A DNA stretch of 60,894 nt from CAZNKU01 sp964573775 (lineage in GTDB: Bacteria; Bacillota; Clostridia; Monoglobales; Firm-18), in assembly GCA_964573775.1 (NCBI GenBank), contig CAZNKU010000004.1, positions 1 to 60,894 of the forward strand, given 5' to 3'. The notes below the pieces were generated by a model. The model made no database searches. It was not told the origin of the DNA and worked only from the letters and a program-made list of their open reading frames with translations. A program made the translations under genes and the position numbers. Each line of letters begins with the position of its first letter. Position 1 is the stretch's first letter. Positions 33,934 to 43,822 of the stretch are shown here, piece after piece.

Positions 33934-35172
33934 CTACTTAATTTTTCGTGCCTCTACATAAAATCTTTTATCACAAGCTTCTCCCATTGAAAATGTTTTG
34001 CGTGGAAGTATGCCGTCTTTAATTATAGTTTTGAACAAATCTGACTTTTCCATAGACGGTAACAAAAATCCTATTGAGTTATCCTTCATTGAAAGGTCTG
34101 CAACAACATTGTCACCGTGTATGTAGTCAATTTCACAATTTTTATTGCTTATATATTTATCAAGGAAGTTTTGCAATGTACCTACAGCAAGGTTTGATGT
34201 AGGTTTTTTGATGTAAAGCTTTGTTACTTTACCCTTTACAACACTACTTATCTGCTGGTCATTTTCACTGCCTGTATCACTAATGCCACAGTAATTATCA
34301 AGTTCTTTTAAAAGGTCATCTGCATCACAGTTTATAATTATTCTGTGTATAGGTTCAAAATCAAGTGCGTTATCGTGAATATTTTCAATCTCTACAAGTG
34401 CATATCGAGCAGGGTGATTATTAACATCGGCACCTGACTTTTTAACTTTTTCCCAACACGCCTTTGCTGTTGCAAGTGAATGGTTACCATCACCTACTGC
34501 ATAAAGCATTGTATTATTCTGTGTATAATTTTTTTCGTAAAGTTTTGCCAACTTATCTGCAAGTTTATCGCAATTATCTATCTTCCAACCGCAAAGATGA
34601 CCACTTTCCTTCATAAGTTCAAAATCGTAAACCTTTTCAAGTTTTGTGCTGTCAATGCTGCCGAATACTATATCATCAGCATCGTCAATAAGAAGCATAA
34701 CATGAGGAAGTTCAAGGCAGGCATTTTCCCTTACCTTTACCCTTGGAGGAATACGCTCTAAAACTGTACCTTCTGTAGCACGAATCATAGCAGTGTTGCC
34801 CGGTTCAAACTTATAATTTTCAAGGTCTATTGCAGCAACAATACCCTTTCTTACTTTACCATTATTCAGAGTTCTTTCTATATACATAACCGAATTTTTA
34901 TATTCAGCAAAAATACCGTTATCAACATAGTTATGCATATTGGCATTTATATTTTTAATTTTTTCATCAACATCATTGCCGTTAAGATAAAGCTCCGGCA
35001 AAACAATATTATATGTTGAGGGCTTATCTGCAACTGTATTTTTTACATCCTCCCAATATTCAGGTTGTGATGTATATTGGTCACAGGCCACCACACTCCA
35101 TTTATTCATATCCGCATCTTTCGGCAACAAAATGTCTGCAGGAAAAAGCGAAACCTTTTCAAACTTACTCAT
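33934..35172 (-). CDS. DUF1015 family protein
   Basis: About 412 residues. Family motifs include VVACDQYTSQPEYWEDV near residue 23, GDGNHSLATAKA near 210 and ARYALVEIENIHD. Soluble cytoplasmic protein without known activity; in several anaerobes it lies near amino acid or phosphonate metabolism genes. ATG at 35172 has TGGAGG upstream; the longer frame upstream would be a low-complexity hydrophobic tract over the promoter and is rejected. Forms a two-gene unit with DUF554. Confidence 0.85.
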   Translation of the reverse strand: MSKFEKVSLFPADILLPKDADMNKWSVVACDQYTSQPEYWEDVKNTVADKPSTYNIVLPELYLNGNDVDEKIKNINANMHNYVDNGIFAEYKNSVMYIERTLNNGKVRKGIVAAIDLENYKFEPGNTAMIRATEGTVLERIPPRVKVRENACLELPHVMLLIDDADDIVFGSIDSTKLEKVYDFELMKESGHLCGWKIDNCDKLADKLAKLYEKNYTQNNTMLYAVGDGNHSLATAKACWEKVKKSGADVNNHPARYALVEIENIHDNALDFEPIHRIIINCDADDLLKELDNYCGISDTGSENDQQISSVVKGKVTKLYIKKPTSNLAVGTLQNFLDKYISNKNCEIDYIHGDNVVADLSMKDNSIGFLLPSMEKSDLFKTIIKDGILPRKTFSMGEACDKRFYVEARKIK

Positions 35173-35202
35173 TAGAAAACCTCCAAATAGATATTGTATA
35201 AA

Positions 35203-35231
35203 ATTATAGCACAGAAAAAATAAAAAGTAAA
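35203..35231 (-). promoter_or_regulatory. possible promoter of the DUF1015-DUF554 unit
   Basis: Minus strand TTTACT (35226-35231), 17-base spacer, TATAAT (35203-35208), about 30 bases before the start codon. The -35 is weak. Confidence 0.42.
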
Positions 35232-35365
35232 ACAAAAAATAATTGTATAAATTTAAAATGTATTGTGGTTTTTGCATAAATTTATAAATTGCAAAACCTC
35301 ATAATACAGTTTTTAAATTAAAAAAATAATTTATTTAATTATTTTTTAAAAAACTATTTATTTTT

Positions 35366-35395
35366 TTGCATATTTATTGTATAATTATTTATAAT
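35366..35395 (+). promoter_or_regulatory. possible promoter of the nusB-recN operon
   Basis: TTGCAT (35366-35371), 18-base spacer, TATAAT (35390-35395), in a very AT-rich tract. A second TATAAT sits 11 bases earlier. The region 35232-35365 shows nothing else but A/T runs. Confidence 0.45.
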
Positions 35396-35420
35396 GTATA
35401 TTTTATGGGAGAATGATATT

Positions 35421-35822
35421 ATGAACAGAAAAACTGCCAGAGATTTAGCTTTTAAACTTTTATATCAGGCTGATATTCAAAAAGAAGACGGTGAGGTTGT
35501 ATTTGATATCGCCAAGGAAGAATACGAAATTGACGATAAATCCAAAGAATACATCGGCAACATATTATACGGTGTTGAAGAAAATGCAGAAAACATAAAC
35601 GGAATTATATCCGAAAAATCAGAAGGTTGGAAAATTAACAGAATTTCCAAAATTTCTCTTGCCTGCCTTAAGCTTGGAATATTTGAAATTTTATACTGTG
35701 AAGATATTCCTGACCAGGTTGCGGCAAATGAAGCCGTAGGTCTTGCAAAGCTTTACGAGGGTGAAGAAGCCGCTAAATTTGTAAACGGTATTTTATCTGT
35801 TGTAATTAAAGAAAAGGAATGA
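35421..35822 (+). CDS. nusB: transcription antitermination factor NusB
   Basis: About 133 residues, all helical: MNRKTARDLAFKLLYQADIQ, RISKISLACLKLGIFEILY, PDQVAANEAVGLAKLYEGEE and AAKFVNGIL are NusB signatures. It acts with NusE on rRNA boxA antitermination. ATG at 35421 follows GGGAG; the ATG at 35394 is poorly placed. First gene of a ten-gene operon. Confidence 0.94.
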   Translation: MNRKTARDLAFKLLYQADIQKEDGEVVFDIAKEEYEIDDKSKEYIGNILYGVEENAENINGIISEKSEGWKINRISKISLACLKLGIFEILYCEDIPDQVAANEAVGLAKLYEGEEAAKFVNGILSVVIKEKE

Positions 35823-35829
35823 CCTTAAG

Positions 35830-37080
35830 TTGGCTATTACTGTAACACAGCTAAACAAATATATAAAAAATCTTTTAGAAACAGACATTAACCTGTCACA
35901 AGTTTCCGTTAAAGGTGAAATATCTAATTTTAAACTACACTCTTCGGGACATTGTTATATGACAATTAAGGATGAAACCGCACAGATACGGGCAGTTATG
36001 TTTAAAACATACGCCTCTGCCCTTAAATTCACACCCGAAAACGGTATGAAGATTACGGCAACAGGCAAAATTTCCGTATATGAACGTGACGGTCAGTATC
36101 AGATGTATATTTTTTCTATGCAACCTGACGGTCTTGGAGATTTGCATGTTGAATTTGAAAAGTTAAAGGCAAAGCTTACTGCTGAGGGTATATTTGATGT
36201 GGCTCACAAAAAACCTATACCAAAAATACCAAAGGCAATAGGTGTTGTAACATCCCCTACCGGTGCGGCAATACGTGATATTATAAATGTAGCAACAAGA
36301 CGTTATCCATTAGCTGAAATTATAGTTTGTCCCGTATTGGTGCAGGGAGAAAATTCCGCAAAGCAGATTGCAAATGCAATTGAATATATGAACAGGGAAA
36401 ACATGGCAGATGTTCTTATTGTAGGACGAGGAGGTGGCTCTATAGAAGATTTATGGAGTTTTAATGAAGAAGTTGTTGCATATGCAATATATAATTCAAA
36501 AATCCCCATAATATCCGCTGTAGGACACGAAACAGACTTTACAATTGCGGATTTTGCAGCAGACCTTCGGGCACCTACCCCTTCCGCTGCTGCTGAGCTT
36601 GCCGTACCTTCCGTTTTGGAGCTTAAGGGTAATATTTCCATGTATTTAAACAGAATGATTTCTGTCACAAAGCAGGCTATTGACCTTAAACGTTCAATCG
36701 TAAAAAGTTTTTCACTTAAAAGTCCTGTTGATTATATTAACCAAAACAGATTGCGTACAGATATTGCTATGCAGAAGATTACCAACATTATGACGGAATC
36801 ACTTATAAAAAGCCGTAACAAAACAGATACGTATTTACAGAGAATAAATAATTCTGCGGAAAACCTGTTTTCCGAAAAGTCAAAACAGCTTACACTGAAC
36901 GTTGCAAAGCTTGATGCACTTAGTCCTCTTAAGGTTATGACCAGAGGTTATTCTGTGGCACTTGGAAAAGACGGAATTTTAAAAAGTGTTGAAAATTCAG
37001 CAAAAGGTGACGAAATTACAGTAAGACTTGTGGACGGAACACTTGACTGTACAGTAGATAACATTAACAAGGAGCAATAA
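35830..37080 (+). CDS. xseA: exodeoxyribonuclease VII large subunit
   Basis: 416 residues. N-terminal OB fold (about 1-95, VSVKGEISNFKLHSSGHCYM) and the exonuclease core with VVTSPTGAAIRDI, GRGGGSIEDLWSFNEE and SAVGHETDFTIADFAADLRAPTPSAA. It degrades single-stranded DNA together with XseB. The start is TTG at 35830, 7 bases after the nusB stop. Confidence 0.95.
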   Translation: MAITVTQLNKYIKNLLETDINLSQVSVKGEISNFKLHSSGHCYMTIKDETAQIRAVMFKTYASALKFTPENGMKITATGKISVYERDGQYQMYIFSMQPDGLGDLHVEFEKLKAKLTAEGIFDVAHKKPIPKIPKAIGVVTSPTGAAIRDIINVATRRYPLAEIIVCPVLVQGENSAKQIANAIEYMNRENMADVLIVGRGGGSIEDLWSFNEEVVAYAIYNSKIPIISAVGHETDFTIADFAADLRAPTPSAAAELAVPSVLELKGNISMYLNRMISVTKQAIDLKRSIVKSFSLKSPVDYINQNRLRTDIAMQKITNIMTESLIKSRNKTDTYLQRINNSAENLFSEKSKQLTLNVAKLDALSPLKVMTRGYSVALGKDGILKSVENSAKGDEITVRLVDGTLDCTVDNINKEQ

Positions 37081-37082
37081 TA

Positions 37083-37313
37083 ATGGCTGAAAAAATTAAT
37101 TTTGAAAAATCATTGGCAGAACTTGAAGATATAGTTAAAAAATTAGAGGGTGGCAACATATCCCTTGATGAAATGCTAAAGTATTTTGAACAGGGCACAA
37201 AATTGGTTGCAGACTGCAACAAGGTCCTTGATGAAACCGAAGCAAAGCTTAACATACTTATGAAAAAAGATGGTCAAATTGTAAAACAGGATTTTGCTTT
37301 ACCGGAGGAATAA
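37083..37313 (+). CDS. xseB: exodeoxyribonuclease VII small subunit
   Basis: 76 residues, helical: FEKSLAELEDIVKKLEGGNI and SLDEMLKYFEQGTKL are the family core. It binds XseA to form exonuclease VII. It starts 2 bases after the xseA stop. Confidence 0.94.
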   Translation: MAEKINFEKSLAELEDIVKKLEGGNISLDEMLKYFEQGTKLVADCNKVLDETEAKLNILMKKDGQIVKQDFALPEE

Positions 37314-37316
37314 ATA

Positions 37317-38186
37317 ATGGATTTCAAAACCCGATTTAATGAAAAACTTAATACTGTAAACAGTTGGATTGATGATCTTTCACCAAAAGGTGAAGGCTTA
37401 CACAAGGTTATATATGATGCATCAAATTACTCTGTAATGGCAGGAGGAAAACGCATACGTCCCATACTTGCATATGCTGTATGCGAAATGCTTGGAGGAA
37501 ATGCTGAAAATATAATGCACTATGCCTGTGCTGTCGAATTTATCCATACATATTCACTTATTCACGACGACTTGCCCTGTATGGATAACGATGACTTAAG
37601 ACGAGGTATGCCAACCAACCACAAAGTATTTGGTGAAGCAATTGCTCTTTTGGCAGGAGATTCTTTGCTTACTTACGCATTTGAATGTGCATCAATGTCA
37701 AAAAACAATGCATCGGTTACAGTGAAGGCAATAAATTCCATATCAAAAGCAGCAGGTATTGCAGGTATGATAGGCGGCCAGGTTATAGATATAAACGGTG
37801 CAAAGAATTATGAAGAGCTTAAAACCGTACACAAAATGAAAACAGGTGCTCTTATAAGACTTTCAGCACATCTTGGTGCAATAGCCGCAGGCTGTACAGC
37901 AGACGAGGCTGACGTCATTGACAAATTTGCAGACAATTTAGGTATTGCATTCCAGATTAAAGACGACATACTGGATGTTGAAAGCACAACCGAAGAGCTT
38001 GGAAAACCAATAGGCAGTGATGACAAGCGTGACCTTACAACATATGTGACACTCTTTGGCATAGAAGGTGCAAAAGAAAAACTTGATGAGCATACAAAAA
38101 TGGCTAAAGATGCACTTTTACCCTTTGGTAACAAGGCTGATTTTTTACTGCAGTTTGCAGATATGTTATTACAGAGAAAGAACTAA
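37317..38186 (+). CDS. ispA: farnesyl/geranyl diphosphate synthase (polyprenyl synthetase)
   Basis: 289 residues with both Asp-rich motifs: HDDLPCMDNDD (about 82-92) and KDDILD (about 219-224), plus GGKRIRP near residue 41 and a lysine-rich AGDSLLTYAFE region. It condenses IPP with DMAPP/GPP for undecaprenyl and quinone precursors. It starts 3 bases after xseB and precedes dxs, which feeds the same pathway. Confidence 0.93.
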   Translation: MDFKTRFNEKLNTVNSWIDDLSPKGEGLHKVIYDASNYSVMAGGKRIRPILAYAVCEMLGGNAENIMHYACAVEFIHTYSLIHDDLPCMDNDDLRRGMPTNHKVFGEAIALLAGDSLLTYAFECASMSKNNASVTVKAINSISKAAGIAGMIGGQVIDINGAKNYEELKTVHKMKTGALIRLSAHLGAIAAGCTADEADVIDKFADNLGIAFQIKDDILDVESTTEELGKPIGSDDKRDLTTYVTLFGIEGAKEKLDEHTKMAKDALLPFGNKADFLLQFADMLLQRKN

Positions 38187-38207
38187 TGAAAAGAGGATAT
38201 AAAATCC

Positions 38208-40055
38208 GTGAGTGTTTTAGAACATATTGACAATCCGTCAGATTTAAAAAAACTCAATAATGATGAACTTAATCTCCTTTCTGCCGAAATAAGAGAATTT
38301 CTTGTAGAAAACGTGTCAAAAACAGGTGGGCATCTTGCATCAAGTCTTGGTGTTGTTGAACTTACATTGGCACTTCACAAGGTTTTTAATTCTCCTGAAG
38401 ATAAAATTGTGTGGGATGTCGGTCACCAGGCATACGTACACAAAATTGTTACAGGCAGAAAAGACAGATTTGATACATTACGTCAACATGAGGGTTTAAG
38501 TGGCTTTCCACGCGGAAACGAAAGTGAACACGACGTATTTGATGCAGGACACGCAAGTAACTCTATTTCTGCCGCACTGGGTTATGTATGTGCAAGGGAT
38601 TTGAAAAAAAAGGATTACAGTGTAGTTGCCGTTATAGGTGACGGTGCTATGAGCGGTGGTCTTGCATTTGAGGGTATAAACAATGCAACAAGACTTAAGA
38701 CTAACTTTATTGTTATTTTAAATGACAATGAAATGTCCATTTCAAAAAATGTTGGTGGCTTGTCAAGATACCTTAACAACTTAAGAACAAGACCGGGATA
38801 TATGAAAACAAAAATTGATGTATCCTCTACTCTTAACAAAATTCCAGTTATAGGTAAGCCTATATACAAAACGATAAGCGGTATAAAATCCGTTTTCAGA
38901 TTTATTGTTACAAAAAATCATACACATATTTACGAAGAACTTGGATTTAAAAGTATTGGTCCTGTTGACGGTCACAACATCAAAGATATTTGTGAAGCAC
39001 TGGAACGTGCAAAGCAGATAAAGGGCCCTGCTATAATCCACATGTACACACAAAAGGGCAAAGGCTATACCTTTGCAGAAGAAAACCCAAGTAAATTTCA
39101 CGGCATAGGAAAATTTGACCCTAAGGTTGGAGAATGTGCAGGTAAACCATCAGACAGTGTATCTCCGTCAAAAGTATTCGGTAACAAAATGGTTGAAATA
39201 GCAAAGACAAACAAAAACCTTGTTACTATTACAGCGGCAATGCCTGACGGAACAGGGCTAAGCGAATTTGCAAGTCTGTATCCCGAAAGATTTTACGATG
39301 TAGGTATTGCAGAAGGACACGCCATAACATTTGCAGGCGGTCTTGCAAAAGGCGGTGCTGTACCGGTTGCAGCTATATACTCTACTTTTTTACAGCGTGC
39401 TTATGACAACATATACCACGACCTCATTTTACAAAATGTACATGCTGTAATTGCAATTGACAGAGCAGGTCTTGTAGGTGAAGACGGAGAAACTCATCAC
39501 GGTATGTTTGATATTTCATATCTTACGGCATTACCAAACATATCTGTTTTAGCTCCATCCTCCTCTGCTCAGCTTGAGGAAATGCTTGAATATGCAGTAA
39601 ATAAGCACAATGGCGTTATTGCCATAAGATACCCCAAGATATTCTACAAAGACTTAAAATCTGTTTATCCTTTTGAATACGGTAAGGCTGTTGTGGAAAA
39701 AGAGGGTAATGACATTACAATTGTAGCAGAAGGCAATATGTTAGAACACGCTTTGGAAGCGGCAGAAATTTCAAAATACAGTGTTGAAGTTATAGATATA
39801 AGAACTATTAAACCCATAGATGCAGAAACAATAGAAGCATCTTACACCAAAACAGGCAAAATAATTACTGTTGAAGACAACACAATATGCGGAGGACTTG
39901 GCAGTATTGTTGAAGGTGTAATAGGTGCAAAGGTCAGCAAAATAGGTTACAATGACAAAATTATAACCCACGGTGATTTAAAAACACTTTATAAAGACAA
40001 CAAAGTAGATGCACAGTCTATTGCAGACGAAATTGAAAGGATGTGCAATATTTGA
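38208..40055 (+). CDS. dxs: 1-deoxy-D-xylulose-5-phosphate synthase
   Basis: 615 residues, a TPP enzyme of the MEP isoprenoid pathway. WDVGHQAYVHKIVTGR, GDGAMSGGLAFEGINNA (TPP site, about 145-161) and DRAGLVGEDGETHHG are diagnostic. It condenses pyruvate with glyceraldehyde 3-phosphate. The start is GTG at 38208. Complete pathway flux with the neighbouring ispA is implied. Confidence 0.96.
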   Translation: MSVLEHIDNPSDLKKLNNDELNLLSAEIREFLVENVSKTGGHLASSLGVVELTLALHKVFNSPEDKIVWDVGHQAYVHKIVTGRKDRFDTLRQHEGLSGFPRGNESEHDVFDAGHASNSISAALGYVCARDLKKKDYSVVAVIGDGAMSGGLAFEGINNATRLKTNFIVILNDNEMSISKNVGGLSRYLNNLRTRPGYMKTKIDVSSTLNKIPVIGKPIYKTISGIKSVFRFIVTKNHTHIYEELGFKSIGPVDGHNIKDICEALERAKQIKGPAIIHMYTQKGKGYTFAEENPSKFHGIGKFDPKVGECAGKPSDSVSPSKVFGNKMVEIAKTNKNLVTITAAMPDGTGLSEFASLYPERFYDVGIAEGHAITFAGGLAKGGAVPVAAIYSTFLQRAYDNIYHDLILQNVHAVIAIDRAGLVGEDGETHHGMFDISYLTALPNISVLAPSSSAQLEEMLEYAVNKHNGVIAIRYPKIFYKDLKSVYPFEYGKAVVEKEGNDITIVAEGNMLEHALEAAEISKYSVEVIDIRTIKPIDAETIEASYTKTGKIITVEDNTICGGLGSIVEGVIGAKVSKIGYNDKIITHGDLKTLYKDNKVDAQSIADEIERMCNI

Positions 40056-40837
40056 AGGAAAGATTAGACATATACCTTACGGAAAACGGTTACGCCGAAA
40101 GCCGTGAAAAAGCAAAGAGCATAATTATGGAGGGTATTGTATATATAAATAATCAGAAGGCAATGAAAGCCGGCGACATGGTAAGCGATGGCGACAACGT
40201 TGAAGTACGTGGCAACACACTAAAATACGTTAGCCGTGGCGGACTTAAGCTTGAAAAGGCAATAACCAATTTTGACCTTACACTTGAGGGCAAAGTTTGT
40301 ATGGACGTAGGTGCTTCAACAGGCGGTTTTACGGACTGTATGCTACAAAACGGTGCAAGCAAGGTCTACTGTGTTGATGTAGGCTACGGACAGCTTGCAT
40401 GGAAATTAAGGCAAGATGAACGAGTGCACAATATGGAGCGTACAAATATAAGATACGTTACAGAAAGTGACATTGACGAAAAGCTTGACTTTGCATCAAT
40501 TGACGTTGCATTTATATCTTTAAAGCTTGTACTTCCCGTTGTATACAATCTTTTAAAGGATGACGGCGAAGTGGTTGCACTTATAAAGCCGCAGTTTGAG
40601 GCAGGCAGAGAAAAAGTAGGAAAAAAAGGCGTTGTACGTGACAAAAACGTACATATGGAAGTTATTGAAAATGTATTGGAATTTACAAGAAGCTTTGGTT
40701 TTAAAGTTTCAGAAGTTACCTATTCCCCCATTAAAGGACCTGAAGGCAACATTGAATATCTGATGCATATTTCAAAACAGGGTGAAGATAACGAAATAGA
40801 TATTACAGATATTGTTGAAAATTCTCATACTTTATAA
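40052..40837 (+). CDS. tlyA: TlyA family rRNA (cytidine-2'-O)-methyltransferase
   Basis: About 261 residues: S4 RNA-binding domain (about 1-62, MKERLDIYLTENGYAESREK) then a FtsJ-type SAM methyltransferase with DVGASTGGFTDCML near 85-98 and ALIKPQFEAGREKVGKKGVVRD. It methylates ribose of 16S/23S rRNA; sometimes called hemolysin A. I set the start at TTG 40052, because the Shine-Dalgarno AAAGGA ends only 2 bases before the GTG at 40043. It overlaps the dxs end by 4 bases. Confidence 0.92.
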   Translation: MKERLDIYLTENGYAESREKAKSIIMEGIVYINNQKAMKAGDMVSDGDNVEVRGNTLKYVSRGGLKLEKAITNFDLTLEGKVCMDVGASTGGFTDCMLQNGASKVYCVDVGYGQLAWKLRQDERVHNMERTNIRYVTESDIDEKLDFASIDVAFISLKLVLPVVYNLLKDDGEVVALIKPQFEAGREKVGKKGVVRDKNVHMEVIENVLEFTRSFGFKVSEVTYSPIKGPEGNIEYLMHISKQGEDNEIDITDIVENSHTL

Positions 40838-40849
40838 AGGAGAATTGTT

Positions 40850-41677
40850 ATGAAAAAAATTGCAGTTATACCCAACATCTTAAGAGATGAAAATTTTGAG
40901 GGTACAAAAAAAATAATTGAATATCTGAAGTCGAAAGGCATTTATGTTATTGCAGACAACATTCTTAGGGAATATAACCTTGATGTTGAATACAAAGACC
41001 TTGAAACATACAAGGACATTGATATGGCTATAATTATAGGTGGTGACGGTACAATACTTGCATCAAGTAAAAAGTACATAAACACCGATATTCCGATACT
41101 TGGTATAAACCATGGTAACGTAGGATTTTTAACAGAGCTAGAAAAGGGTGATACCGAAGGCTTTGCAGCCATTATAGACGGTAACTATTCTGTTGAAAAA
41201 AGGCCTATTATAGAGGTTGAACACCTCGGAAGAAAATATTATTCCATAAACGAAGCATCAATACACAGAGGTAATTCTCCCAAAATGCTTGATATTGACA
41301 TTATAATTGAAAATGTTTCAATGAATAAATTTAAAGCAGACGGTCTTATAGTTGCTACCTCCTCCGGCTCTACTGCATATTCACTTGCGGCAGGGGGACC
41401 TATAATTGACCCGTCGTTAAATGCCTTTGTAGTTACTCCCGTTTGTCCTCACAACATAAATATACGAAGTGTTGTAGTATCAAACGAGGCGGAAATAAAA
41501 ATAGAAATCAAGGATTCCGAACTGTGCACATTCTCTGTAGACGGCAATTTAATTGAAGAAATTAACGGAAACAGTGAAATAATTATTAAAAAAGGTGGAT
41601 ATTTGAATACTGTAAGGCAAAGCAAAAATTCTTTTTACAAAAAACTTAAAAGAAAAATATTTGAAAAGGAAATTTGA
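40850..41677 (+). CDS. nadK: NAD kinase
   Basis: 275 residues. IIGGDGTILASS (about 61-72) is the GGDG motif; NHGNVGFLTELE and DGLIVATSSGSTAYSLAAGGP follow. It makes NADP from NAD and ATP. AAGGAG precedes the ATG. It starts 12 bases after tlyA. Confidence 0.95.
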   Translation: MKKIAVIPNILRDENFEGTKKIIEYLKSKGIYVIADNILREYNLDVEYKDLETYKDIDMAIIIGGDGTILASSKKYINTDIPILGINHGNVGFLTELEKGDTEGFAAIIDGNYSVEKRPIIEVEHLGRKYYSINEASIHRGNSPKMLDIDIIIENVSMNKFKADGLIVATSSGSTAYSLAAGGPIIDPSLNAFVVTPVCPHNINIRSVVVSNEAEIKIEIKDSELCTFSVDGNLIEEINGNSEIIIKKGGYLNTVRQSKNSFYKKLKRKIFEKEI

Positions 41678-41679
41678 TT

Positions 41680-42132
41680 ATGTATACAAAAAAACAACGT
41701 CATGCTAAAATATTGGAGCTTATTAAAAACGAGGCCATTGAAAGACAGGAAGATATTGCAAAAAAGCTTAACGATATGGGCTATATGGTTACACAGGCCA
41801 CAGTTTCAAGAGATATAAGAGATTTAAACCTTATAAAACAATCCGTAGGCGGTGTTATAAAATATGTACTGCCTGAAGAAGTTACAACAGACAACACCGT
41901 AAAGCTTATAGACATTTTCGGAAACAGCGTTGTATCCGTTGAAAGTGCTGAAAATTTATTGGTTGTAAAAACTCTAAGCGGTACTGCACACGCAGCGGCT
42001 TCTGCAATAGATGCAATGTCAAACACTATGATTTTAGGCACAATTGCAGGTGATGATACAATACTTGTAATTGTAAAAAATACTGAACAGGCAGAAATGG
42101 TGAAAAAAGAAATTACTCAGCTTATAAAATAA
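41680..42132 (+). CDS. argR: arginine repressor ArgR/AhrC
   Basis: About 150 residues: winged-helix DNA-binding domain (about 1-70, with QATVSRDIRDLNLIK) and arginine-binding oligomerisation domain ending GTIAGDDTILVIVKN. It represses arginine synthesis and activates catabolism. In Bacillus the homologue ahrC sits in the same place before recN. ATG at 41680 has AAAGGA upstream; start overlaps nothing after nadK. Confidence 0.94.
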   Translation: MYTKKQRHAKILELIKNEAIERQEDIAKKLNDMGYMVTQATVSRDIRDLNLIKQSVGGVIKYVLPEEVTTDNTVKLIDIFGNSVVSVESAENLLVVKTLSGTAHAAASAIDAMSNTMILGTIAGDDTILVIVKNTEQAEMVKKEITQLIK

Positions 42133-42144
42133 AGGATGTAAATT

Positions 42145-43818
42145 ATGCTTGAGAGACTACACATAAAAAATATAGCTGTCATTGATGAGGCAGAAATTGA
42201 ATTTAATAAAGGTTTTAACGTACTTACAGGCGAAACGGGTGCAGGTAAGTCTATTATCATTGACTCTATAAATATGGTATTGGGTGAACGTACAAGCAAA
42301 TCTATTATCCGTAACGGTGAGAAAAAGGCTGTAGTTGAAGCCATGTTTTCAATAGATAATTCCGAAATTATAAAAACACTTGATGAAAACGGCATTGAAG
42401 TTGAAGATGGAATGTTAATACTTTACCGTGACCTTAACACAGACGGCAAAAGTCTTTGTAAAATAAACGGTTCTATGACTACAGCATCGGGCATTCGTGA
42501 AATTGCAAATATGCTTATTAACATACACGGTCAGCAGGATAATCAGGCATTGTTAACACCTTCTTCCTACATCAGCTTTTTGAACAGCTATGCAAACCTT
42601 GCATCAAAGCTTGATGAATACAGAGTATATTATAATAAGGTAAATGAAATTTACGACAAGCTTAATTCCCTGCAGGTTGACGAACTTGAAAAGGAAAGAA
42701 TGACCGACCTTTACAGCTTCCAGATAAAAGAAATTGAAGATGCAAAATTGGTTATCGGCGAAGACGAACAGCTTGCAGAACGCAGAAAGTTCATAAGCGG
42801 TATAAGTAAAATTTCAGAAGCTTTGAACTACTCTCACGAAGCGCTTTACAGTAGCGACCAAAATGTATACGACACCATATCCTCCGTTGCTAACAGCTTT
42901 ATGTCTGTTGCGGAATATGATGTAAAACTTAATGAAATATATGAAAGGCTTAACAGTGCAGCAATTGAGCTTGACGACATAATCTATCAAATACGCGACT
43001 ATCGTGATGGTATGGATTTTGACGAAAGTGAAGCCAACAGCATTGAATCACGTCTTGACCTTATAAATACATTAAAGCGTAAATACGGTAATTCTATTGA
43101 AGAAATAATTGAATATAAAAATGACATTGAAAACAAATTATACTCCATCACAAAAAGTGATGAAGAAACCGAAAAGCTTAACCAAGAACTTGCAGCTACA
43201 ACAGGAACACGCAACAAGATTGCTGCTGAAATAACAAAAACACGTACAAAATATGCAACAGAGCTTAGCGACAAAATATGCAAAGAGCTTGCAGACCTTG
43301 ATATGTCTAAGGTTAAATTTGACGTACAGATAAAAGAATGTGAATATAACAAAAACGGCTGTGACAGTGTGGAATTTTTAATTTCCGTAAATGCAGGGGA
43401 GCCTTTAAAGCCACTTTCCAAAATAGCATCGGGCGGTGAAATGTCAAGAATTATGCTTGCAATAAAGTCTATATTTGCAGATTCTGACCCTGTTGATACA
43501 TTGATATTTGACGAAATTGATACAGGTGTAAGCGGACGTGCAGCCCAGAAGATTGCTGAAAAGATAAACAAAATTGCAGGTAACAAACAAATACTTTGCA
43601 TTACACACCTTGCACAGATTGCTGCTATGGCCGGTACTCACTTCCTTATAGAAAAGAATGTTGAGGCAGAGCACACATATACAAATGTTACTCCTCTTGA
43701 CGAAAACTCAAGGAAAAATGAGCTTGCAAGAATTATCGGCGGTGCACAGATTACCGACATTACAATTCAAGCGGCATCAGAAATGTTGGAATTGGCAGAT
43801 AAACTTAAAAGGTCGTGA
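42145..43818 (+). CDS. recN: DNA repair protein RecN
   Basis: 557 residues, SMC-like: Walker A GETGAGKS (about 29-36) near the N-terminus, a coiled-coil middle (about 150-370), and the ABC signature and Walker B in LSKIASGGEMSRIMLAIKS and LIFDEIDTGVSGR near 440. It acts early in double-strand break repair. In Bacillus spoIVB and spo0A follow; here they do not. Confidence 0.95.
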   Translation: MLERLHIKNIAVIDEAEIEFNKGFNVLTGETGAGKSIIIDSINMVLGERTSKSIIRNGEKKAVVEAMFSIDNSEIIKTLDENGIEVEDGMLILYRDLNTDGKSLCKINGSMTTASGIREIANMLINIHGQQDNQALLTPSSYISFLNSYANLASKLDEYRVYYNKVNEIYDKLNSLQVDELEKERMTDLYSFQIKEIEDAKLVIGEDEQLAERRKFISGISKISEALNYSHEALYSSDQNVYDTISSVANSFMSVAEYDVKLNEIYERLNSAAIELDDIIYQIRDYRDGMDFDESEANSIESRLDLINTLKRKYGNSIEEIIEYKNDIENKLYSITKSDEETEKLNQELAATTGTRNKIAAEITKTRTKYATELSDKICKELADLDMSKVKFDVQIKECEYNKNGCDSVEFLISVNAGEPLKPLSKIASGGEMSRIMLAIKSIFADSDPVDTLIFDEIDTGVSGRAAQKIAEKINKIAGNKQILCITHLAQIAAMAGTHFLIEKNVEAEHTYTNVTPLDENSRKNELARIIGGAQITDITIQAASEMLELADKLKRS

Positions 43819-43822
43819 TTGA

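Noticed and set aside
35173..35277. N-terminal 35-codon extension of the DUF1015 protein
   Set aside because: Hydrophobic low-complexity translation of the promoter region; the ATG at 35172 has TGGAGG and matches the family start.
42999..43601. 200-codon minus-strand frame
   Set aside because: Antisense shadow of recN, whose frame has all family motifs.
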